Source of the DNA: Bacteroidales bacterium
GTDB lineage: Bacteria; Planctomycetota; Planctomycetia; Gemmatales; Gemmataceae
Direction of reading: 5' to 3'
Assembly: GCA_026931725.1 (NCBI GenBank)
Contig: JAIXLE010000208.1
Location: 1 to 50,878 of the forward strand
DNA: 50,878 nt
In this document: in pieces, positions 44,857 through 50,878 of the stretch
How the letters are laid out: the number at the start of each line of letters is the position of its first letter
Numbering within the stretch: the first letter of the stretch is position 1
The notes under the pieces: model-generated
Databases searched by the model: none
Seen by the model: only the letters and a program-made list of their open reading frames with translations
What the model was told of the DNA's origin: nothing
Made by a program: the position numbers and the translations under genes

Positions 44857-46824
44857 TCACTTCGGGAGGGATTCCTTCAATTGTTCGGCCCGCTTCACCT
44901 GTGCCTGAATCGCGGAAGACGAATCGGATTTATACAGATAGATGATGTCTCGGCAGCCATTGCGGATGTCACGGCGGGTGAGACGATCATTCGGGTTCGC
45001 TTGCGCAACTTGGGCTTGCTGCCCGAGGGCAGCGAGTTTCTTGATCAATAGCTGTTCTCGGTCGGCTAGAGTCGACTCGGGACTGCCGGGTTGCGGGGCG
45101 TGCCGTAATGCTTGTTGCGTGGCGAGCAGGTATAGCACCCGCTGGTCCGGGTCTTTTTCGGTCAGCGTGGCCAGTTGCACCCAAGCGGAACGGGCACCGG
45201 GGCGGTCGCCGATGTCCTCGAAACGCAAGGCCCGATCCGCGAAACCGGCCGGGTCGGTGGCATCGTATGTCTTCGGTTCCCGGTCGTAGCCGCGTTGGTC
45301 ATCGATGATTCCGTGCAGTTCCCGGAATTGATTCGGAACCCCTTGGCGTATCTCGTTCAAATGCTTCTCGGCCACCCAACGGAGGGAACCGCGCATCGCC
45401 TGCTCGACATCCGTGTACTGGCTTCGTTCGATTTCCGGTTGCTTGAGTTTGGCGATTTCCCATTGATCGGCGGCGCGGGTGAGTTCTCCGGCCTTTTCGG
45501 CTTCGAGTGCCAGCATCGCAGCGGAATAGGCATCGGGTTCAAAACCTTCCGAGTTGCCCCGGAGTTTACTATCAAAGCGCGTAGCGAGAACCTTTTCCGT
45601 CTTCAACCGCCGAGCCGCTTGAAATTCTGTACGAATCTCCTGGACACGCGGATCATCCTGATCGCCGAAACGTCTCAGGAACTCGGCGGCGGGTTCGAGT
45701 CGGTCATCGGGTGATGCCGCTTTTACGGTGGCGTAGAGGCTGTCCATTCCCTCGGGTTTTACGGCTAGGTAAACACCCGTCAACATGCCCATGAGCAAGA
45801 TCGCGGCCGCTCCCATGCCGACCCACGGTTTGCGATACCATTCCTCGGTCTTCTTTTTTTTCTTGCTTTTCTTGCCGGAGCGGAGCGTGCGGGCAATCTC
45901 GCGGTCGGTTTCGTCCAGTGGCTCCTCGGTTACGGGGCGGTCGATCTTGCGGGCATTGGCAATCTCGGCTCCGACGCTGGCCTGAGTTTTGACCTTCTCT
46001 TCCACGTCCACGAGCATTTTGCCAACTGTGGCCGCGTCCAACGGGCGATTGTCCTTGTCCTTCTCGATCAGGAACATCACGAGATTGTCGAGCCAGATCG
46101 GGATTTCGGCGTTGAACTTGCGGGGGCGAACGGGCACTTCGTTGACGTGCTTCAGGAACATATCAACCGTGGATTCGGCAAAGAACGGTTTGCGGCCGGT
46201 GAGCAGTTCGTAAAAGACGATTCCCAACGAGTACAGGTCCGACTTAGCGGAAAGGTCGCGGGCTCCCTTACACTGCTCTGGGGACATGTATGCGGCGGTG
46301 CCGATGGTGCTATTCGCGCCAGTGAGCGCGGTTACGTCCGTATCCTTGGCGATGCCGAAGTCCGCGAGTTTGAGTTGGTTATCCGTCGTAATCATGAGGT
46401 TCGACGGCTTGAGGTCACGGTGGATAATCCCTTTTTCGTGCGCGTGCTGGAGCGCGGAACAGAGTTGTTTTCCCCAGTGAACCACGTCTTCCCAACTGAT
46501 GCGGACACGCCGGGTGAGAATTGCATCGAGTGGTTCTCCGTCGACGAACTCCATGGCGATGAACTTCGTCCGGCTCGGTTTGTGCGTGCCGGAACCCCGA
46601 TAACGGACGATGTGCGGATGGCGGAGTTGTTGCAGGATGTCCGCTTCCCGCTCGAAGCGGGCAATGGCTCCTTCGTTGCCGATGAGCGCCAACGAAACCA
46701 CTTTCAGCGCAACCGGTTCGGTTTTCCCGTCACGGTGGAAGATGGCCCGGTAGACGGTGCCCATCGCTCCGCTGCCGAGTTCTTTTTCGATTTCAAACGG
46801 CCCGAACCGCGTACCCACGAGCAT
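44857..46824 (-). CDS. Transmembrane serine/threonine protein kinase (Hanks type)
   Basis: This 655-residue protein has a strong ribosome site (AAGGGGA, 6 bases). The kinase domain occupies ~9-275. The glycine-rich loop GSGAMGTV is at 18-25, and the ATP-anchoring lysine K41 is in VALKVV. The catalytic loop HRDLKPSN is at 135-142 and DFG at 155-157. The activation loop ends TIGTAAYMSPEQ, and SDLYSLGIVFYELLTG follows. A basic stretch (KKSKKKKK) precedes one transmembrane helix (~334-355), and the outer ~300 residues are helical and charged with no known sensor domain recognised. Planctomycetes carry many such kinases. It is the last gene of a run of minus-strand genes starting with the Tubulin_2 protein. 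Substrate unknown. Confidence 0.95.
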   Translation of the reverse strand: MLVGTRFGPFEIEKELGSGAMGTVYRAIFHRDGKTEPVALKVVSLALIGNEGAIARFEREADILQQLRHPHIVRYRGSGTHKPSRTKFIAMEFVDGEPLDAILTRRVRISWEDVVHWGKQLCSALQHAHEKGIIHRDLKPSNLMITTDNQLKLADFGIAKDTDVTALTGANSTIGTAAYMSPEQCKGARDLSAKSDLYSLGIVFYELLTGRKPFFAESTVDMFLKHVNEVPVRPRKFNAEIPIWLDNLVMFLIEKDKDNRPLDAATVGKMLVDVEEKVKTQASVGAEIANARKIDRPVTEEPLDETDREIARTLRSGKKSKKKKKTEEWYRKPWVGMGAAAILLMGMLTGVYLAVKPEGMDSLYATVKAASPDDRLEPAAEFLRRFGDQDDPRVQEIRTEFQAARRLKTEKVLATRFDSKLRGNSEGFEPDAYSAAMLALEAEKAGELTRAADQWEIAKLKQPEIERSQYTDVEQAMRGSLRWVAEKHLNEIRQGVPNQFRELHGIIDDQRGYDREPKTYDATDPAGFADRALRFEDIGDRPGARSAWVQLATLTEKDPDQRVLYLLATQQALRHAPQPGSPESTLADREQLLIKKLAALGQQAQVAQANPNDRLTRRDIRNGCRDIIYLYKSDSSSAIQAQVKRAEQLKESLPK

Positions 46825-46899
46825 CGGTGTCCCCTTGTCCGTTCGCGGCGAAAACTGAAACGTATTCTAGCGGTTGTTCCGATGATTTGTCTTCCCGTT

Positions 46900-47478
46900 T
46901 CATCCCGTCTTTTGCGAAGAAGTCCGCGTATCGCCGATGATGCGGGCTGGGTTTCCCGCCACGATCATATCATCAGGGACGTTCTTCGTCACCACGGCAC
47001 CCGCGCCGATGACCGCACGATCGCCAACAGTGACACCCGGAAGCAGGATTGCTCCGCCGCCGATCCAGACATCCGCGCCGATTGTGATCGGTTTGGCGGA
47101 CTCCAGCCCCGAAGCCCGCACGACGGGATCGAGCGGGTGCGTCGCCGTGTAAATCTGGACGTTCGGGGCCAGCAGCGTGCGGGGTCCGATCCGAATTTCC
47201 GCACAGTCGAGCAGTACACAGCCAAAGTTGAAGAAAACTTTCTCACCCAGATGAATGTGCGAGCCGTAATCACAGTGGAACGGCGGTTCGATCCAGATGC
47301 CGTCCCCGGCGGTGCCGAGCAGTTCCCCGAGTATCCGCAGGCGTTCCGCTTTGTCCGCATCGCGGGTCAGGTTGAATGTGTACACCATGTCCCGCGCTCG
47401 CCGACGAGCCGCGGAGAGTTCTGGGCCATACGGGTCGTACAGTTCCCCGGCGAGCATTTTTTCCCATTCCGTCGGCAT
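46900..47478 (-). CDS. Sugar O-acetyltransferase (maltose/galactoside acetyltransferase family)
   Basis: This 192-residue protein has an N-terminal Mac domain (MPTEWEKMLAGELYDPYGPEL) and a left-handed beta-helix of hexapeptide repeats (IGPRTLLAPNVQIYTATHP, ITIGADVWIGGGAILLPGV, VGDRAVIGAGAVVTKNVP). The catalytic histidine is H114 in TATHPLDP, matching H115 of E. coli LacA. It transfers acetyl from acetyl-CoA to a sugar hydroxyl in the cytoplasm. The start has CGGAG 10 bases upstream and lies only 6 bases after the scpA stop, so the two are co-transcribed. Exact sugar unknown; maa is the closest well-known relative. Confidence 0.93.
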   Translation of the reverse strand: MPTEWEKMLAGELYDPYGPELSAARRRARDMVYTFNLTRDADKAERLRILGELLGTAGDGIWIEPPFHCDYGSHIHLGEKVFFNFGCVLLDCAEIRIGPRTLLAPNVQIYTATHPLDPVVRASGLESAKPITIGADVWIGGGAILLPGVTVGDRAVIGAGAVVTKNVPDDMIVAGNPARIIGDTRTSSQKTG

Positions 47479-47484
47479 GATGCG

Positions 47485-48201
47485 TTACTCCGTGTTGGGT
47501 AATAGAATCCAAATTTCCCCGAACGGTTCCGGCTGTTCGAGCCAGATTTGCCGGAGTTTGATGAGTTCGAGAACCGCCAGAAACAGTCCGATCAACCGGG
47601 ATTTATGGAATGGCGGCGTAAAGAGCTGGCGAAAAGCCACTCGCCCCAACGCACGCACCGTTTCCAGGATGCTCGCCTCGTACACATGCTGCGGGGTATC
47701 ATCGACGATCACGGCCGTGGGGCGGAGTGATTGCGTTTCCCGCATCAATCGGCCAAACGCGGCGACGAGATCCCACAGTTCCACTGGACGCACCGGCGGC
47801 AACCCCGGTTTGACGGGCTCCACGGGTGCGATCCGCACGAATCGTGTCCCGGCCACCTCGGCACATTCTTCCAGTGCGGCGGCGGCATCCTTGTACTTCC
47901 GATATTCGAGCAGTTGCCGAACGAGTTCTTTCCGGGGGTCATCCTCTTCTTCCGCCTCGGCACTGGCTTCGACGGGCAAAAGTGAACGGCTTTTCAGTTC
48001 GCACAGAGTCGCGGCCATGACGAGGAAGTCCCCCGCCAGTTCGACATCCAGTTCCCGAACCGTTTCCAGATATTCGAGAAACTGATCCGCGAGCCGGGCC
48101 ACGGGGATATCGAGAATATCCACCTCGTTCCGCCGGACCAAATGCAGCAACAGATCGAGCGGCCCGTGGAAGGTGTCGAGAGCAACTTGATATTGAGACA
48201 T
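47485..48201 (-). CDS. scpA: Segregation and condensation protein A
   Basis: The 238-residue length is typical of ScpA kleisins. The N-terminus YQVALDTFHGPLDLLLHLVRRNEVDILDIPVARL-type sequence is the signature, followed by FLVMAATLCELKSRSLLP. The C-terminal ~80 residues form the winged-helix part that contacts SMC. ScpA bridges the SMC heads and binds ScpB to condense and segregate chromosomes. scpB and smc are not in the window. It lies between the Tubulin_2 gene (70 bases upstream) and the acetyltransferase (6 bases downstream). The pairing of scpA with a tubulin-like GTPase gene is suggestive but may be coincidental. Confidence 0.95.
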   Translation of the reverse strand: MSQYQVALDTFHGPLDLLLHLVRRNEVDILDIPVARLADQFLEYLETVRELDVELAGDFLVMAATLCELKSRSLLPVEASAEAEEEDDPRKELVRQLLEYRKYKDAAAALEECAEVAGTRFVRIAPVEPVKPGLPPVRPVELWDLVAAFGRLMRETQSLRPTAVIVDDTPQHVYEASILETVRALGRVAFRQLFTPPFHKSRLIGLFLAVLELIKLRQIWLEQPEPFGEIWILLPNTE

Positions 48202-48271
48202 CGTGCCAGAAATCGTAGCAAATCGTGTCCTCGTCTCCTACCCGGATCAGATTGGGCGGACTTTTGCAAAC

Positions 48272-50878
48272 TCAAACGCTGTCCACATCGACCCAGCGGG
48301 TAATGTCGACCCGTGTGTGCGCGGTCGTCTGCTGGATTTCGTAGGCGGCTCGGTAGGCAGCGGCCCAGACGGGGCCAAACTGAGGCAATGCGGCCAACGG
48401 CACCGCGGGATATTCTCGCAGGAGTAGGACTTCATCGCGGGTTTCTTCGGCTAAAATCGTGGGAGGAAGCACGGCTACCGCCACTTCGCGGATCGGGTCG
48501 CCTCCGAGGCCGGTCGGGCCGACAAACACGGCGATTTCGTTTTTCGTCCACGGACCAGGGCCGATAAGCGCAGGTTGGGCTTCCTCGAAGGCACGGGCCA
48601 TTTCACGACCAATCGCATCGGGTGTACCGTACCGCTGCCAGAACATTCCAGCAAGGTCGACTTCCCCCAATCGCTCATCCAGGTATGCTCGCGTTGTTTC
48701 TTGAATGATCGTCAATATGTCCGCGAGTCCATCGGTGGCGTTCATGCAGGCGGGTAGCAATCCGCCATGTCGTTCCTGGAGTGTGACTTGCACCCGGCGA
48801 TCGAGCGCCATCAGATCGTCATCGTTCAAGACTTCGAGAAACCGTTTTGTGGACTCGGAAACAGAACTACATTCCAGCAAGAACAAGTCTCGTTGTGTAG
48901 CGAGATGATGGCCGACCGTTGCCTCTGCGGTGAGCAGCGGGAGTAACCCCTCAACACGATGTCGGCACGTTTCGACATTGCTCAACAAATCAATGAGTCT
49001 GCTGCGGACATACTGGAAAACATGCACTTGAGCCCGTGCGATCACGGCTTGGTATTGCGTTTCCGGGTAGCGCCGCAGGGCATCGGTAAACTCTGCCGCG
49101 GACGGCTTCCGCATCCCACGCTGGAAATGAGCGTATCCCACGAGAAGATCAAAAGCCGAACCGCTGGCCAACTCCAGCGTGACGGCTTGTTTGGAAAAGA
49201 TGCCCGATGTTTGATCGAGAACCGCCAGGAACTGCCGAATCGCTTCTTCGGTTCCCGCGGGGCGGAAATCGGGGAGTTCAAACAATTCTGAAAAGAGTTG
49301 CCGGGCATCCGTGGCGGCGACATCGGCGAGGCGATCCGCAAAATGAGCCAACGCGGATTCCACCTCGGTTTGATGCTGAGGCGATGACGCACTACTCGGG
49401 CGACCAATCAGACGGCGTAACTGATCGACCACGACGGAAACCCGATCCGGTTCGGGAAGTCGGTTGAGCCAGCCTTTCGGCAAGAGGGGGTTCGTCATCG
49501 CGGTAATCGTCGATTCGACGTGGCATTGCGCCGTGTTTTGAATCACCTGGCGAAACTGGGCTTCCAAGTGACCGGGGTCTAACCCCATTGCGGACCACCG
49601 TTCACCGATCCAATTCGGAATCATACTGCGGATGTGGTCCGGGCTGGGGGATACCCAGTGATCCACCAGGGAATGCGCCAAGACACGCTGCGTGCGGGCA
49701 ATGACTTCACCGCGTGGCCAACCAAAACGAATCACGCCCAATGTGCGGACATTGGAGAGGTTGCTATCGGACGGGCGGGCGGGCATCGCTTCGTCAATCA
49801 AGCGGCCCACGCCCGTGAGTAGGTCGAGTCGAATCACGTCCGCGCCAAGGGTACACGGATCACGATCCGCAGCAGGGGGCGCTTCGGGGGAGGCGAGTGC
49901 CGAGGCTGTTCCGATAGCACCGGAACGTGATGGACTCCAAACCCCGCTTGATCGCGCATTCATCGGCGCATTCCGCATCGCGCCCGACAGACTAATGGAT
50001 CCTCGTGACAGGCTTGGCGATTGCGTGGGGGTGCTTCCAGCGGGAGGGGTCGCGGTATTGGACAAGCCACCTGGTAAGCCAGGGAGCAGATAGACTTGCC
50101 GAAAGGGCGGGGCCGTGTCACGCAATAGGCTCGGGCGATCATCATAATTCGCGCTGAACAACGTCTCTGCACGACCATAATGATGCAGTTCCGTCAGAGA
50201 CGCATAGACGTTGGCTAATGTCTGCGGGTGTTGTTCCCCGTCGGGGGGAACAGGCAAGATGCCGATGATTTCTGGATCCGCGTAGCCTAGCCGCTTGAGC
50301 CGCGCTCGTACGGTGTAGGCCAGATCGAGGAACATGCCGCTCCCGGTTCCTCCACCCAAACCCGCGGCGATGTACACGCGGGGGCGGTTACTCCGGAGCG
50401 CCAACCCCGTGGTTCCCAATGTAGTCGTCATCGCGGCCGGGGCGAGACAGGCTTCTAATTCAGCCTGAATTTTCTGAATCAGCGGGCGATAGTGGTCGCA
50501 GAAGGCTAGTCGACCGAAGACACGCAAACCCATCGTCATCGGGTTGCGTGGCAACCGATACAGCAGTTGAGAATCAAACCATCCTTCAATCAATGAACGG
50601 CCGCTGAGTCGCGGCTTGAGGTAGTGCTGGGCTCGGTTGAGCCGCGCGGCATATACATCTTCCGGCCGCAGACGGGCTAACCCAGGTGCCGGGTCGGCGG
50701 TGGCGATAGCCAGGGCATCTGGGTCGGTATCAATGTAGAGGGTCCGCACGGCGGGAATGCGGTCTTCCGCGCCGAATCGATCACCAAGATGCTTGCGTAG
50801 CCGTTGGAGAATGCGTAAGCCGGTGAAACCCGCTCCGATGACGAGAGTCGGTTGGAGCGTTCCGGGGCCGTTCTCTTC
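48272..50878 (-). CDS. Tubulin-like (Tubulin_2) protein, N-terminus cut by window edge
   Basis: The frame is open to the window edge at 50878, so the start is outside; 868 residues are visible. Near the edge, LVIGAGFTGLRILQRL looks like the first nucleotide-binding strand and loop, and further in GLGGGTGSGMFLDLAYTVR contains the tubulin/FtsZ signature GGGTGSG (50336-50356). Between ~200 and 270 residues later is a low-complexity Pro/Ser/Gly-rich region (about 49880-50080), and the C-terminal half is mostly helical. Tubulin_2 proteins are large tubulin-superfamily members known from planctomycetes and some other bacteria; polymerisation is not proven for them. It heads the minus-strand run with scpA. 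The exact function is unknown. Confidence 0.85.
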   Translation of the reverse strand, partial: EENGPGTLQPTLVIGAGFTGLRILQRLRKHLGDRFGAEDRIPAVRTLYIDTDPDALAIATADPAPGLARLRPEDVYAARLNRAQHYLKPRLSGRSLIEGWFDSQLLYRLPRNPMTMGLRVFGRLAFCDHYRPLIQKIQAELEACLAPAAMTTTLGTTGLALRSNRPRVYIAAGLGGGTGSGMFLDLAYTVRARLKRLGYADPEIIGILPVPPDGEQHPQTLANVYASLTELHHYGRAETLFSANYDDRPSLLRDTAPPFRQVYLLPGLPGGLSNTATPPAGSTPTQSPSLSRGSISLSGAMRNAPMNARSSGVWSPSRSGAIGTASALASPEAPPAADRDPCTLGADVIRLDLLTGVGRLIDEAMPARPSDSNLSNVRTLGVIRFGWPRGEVIARTQRVLAHSLVDHWVSPSPDHIRSMIPNWIGERWSAMGLDPGHLEAQFRQVIQNTAQCHVESTITAMTNPLLPKGWLNRLPEPDRVSVVVDQLRRLIGRPSSASSPQHQTEVESALAHFADRLADVAATDARQLFSELFELPDFRPAGTEEAIRQFLAVLDQTSGIFSKQAVTLELASGSAFDLLVGYAHFQRGMRKPSAAEFTDALRRYPETQYQAVIARAQVHVFQYVRSRLIDLLSNVETCRHRVEGLLPLLTAEATVGHHLATQRDLFLLECSSVSESTKRFLEVLNDDDLMALDRRVQVTLQERHGGLLPACMNATDGLADILTIIQETTRAYLDERLGEVDLAGMFWQRYGTPDAIGREMARAFEEAQPALIGPGPWTKNEIAVFVGPTGLGGDPIREVAVAVLPPTILAEETRDEVLLLREYPAVPLAALPQFGPVWAAAYRAAYEIQQTTAHTRVDITRWVDVDSV

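Overview
The window reads as chromosome of a planctomycete, most likely a member of the Gemmataceae. The reasons are two large planctomycete cytochrome c (PSCyt1/DUF1549/DUF1553) proteins with DUF1501 partners, an exported protein with an N-terminal LExRLTP-type motif, a Tubulin_2 protein, a BRCT-like membrane protein and many Ser/Thr-kinase-style signalling parts. Most of the sequence is GC-rich and densely coding on both strands. I cannot assign a genus.

Layout. 1-5.9 kb (minus): a PSCyt1/PSD1 gene cut by the window edge, then a DUF1501 gene and a second PSCyt1/PSD1 gene. 6.1-10.7 kb: an Mrr-type endonuclease (+), an ornithine cyclodeaminase/mu-crystallin-family reductase and an aspartate-type aminotransferase (-), and a GT4 glycosyltransferase (+) carrying a GGAAAAA heptamer repeat. 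11.1-14.5 kb (minus): an exported metalloprotease-like protein with FG-GAP repeats, and folC. 14.7-19.1 kb (plus): gyrB, an AraC regulator and a DUF417 (RclC-like) membrane protein. 19.1-19.3 kb: a cluster of three palindromes. 19.3-24.3 kb: ppdK (-), an orphan beta-class DNA methyltransferase (+) and a primary-type sigma-70 factor (-). 24.9-30.2 kb: a response-regulator diguanylate cyclase, a double-NIPSNAP protein, a third DUF1501 locus without a cytochrome partner, and an RCK-2TM-RCK channel-like protein with a non-canonical filter. 30.3-33.3 kb: a giant exported TPR protein built from three-repeat blocks. 33.4-36.2 kb (minus): selD, in which an in-frame UGA encodes the catalytic selenocysteine, and a coiled-coil/BRCT-like membrane protein. 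36.2-38.7 kb: a long intergenic stretch with a candidate small RNA, then a PQQ-propeller membrane protein.

38.8-44.4 kb is clearly AT-richer and holds three co-directional genes: a PLP-dependent decarboxylase, a GT-C-like polytopic membrane protein and a glutamine-dependent NAD synthetase. It ends at a tRNA-Leu(CAG) gene with its own promoter and strong terminator, which looks like an acquired island beside a tRNA. 44.9-50.9 kb (minus) returns to the host composition: a Tubulin_2 protein (cut by the edge), scpA, a maltose-acetyltransferase-like enzyme and a transmembrane Ser/Thr kinase lie in one direction with short gaps.

The strongest observation is the UGA-containing selD, which implies a working selenocysteine pathway in this organism. 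Others are the three-TPR superrepeat, the heptamer repeat inside a glycosyltransferase, the odd channel filter, the AT-rich island, and the palindrome cluster.
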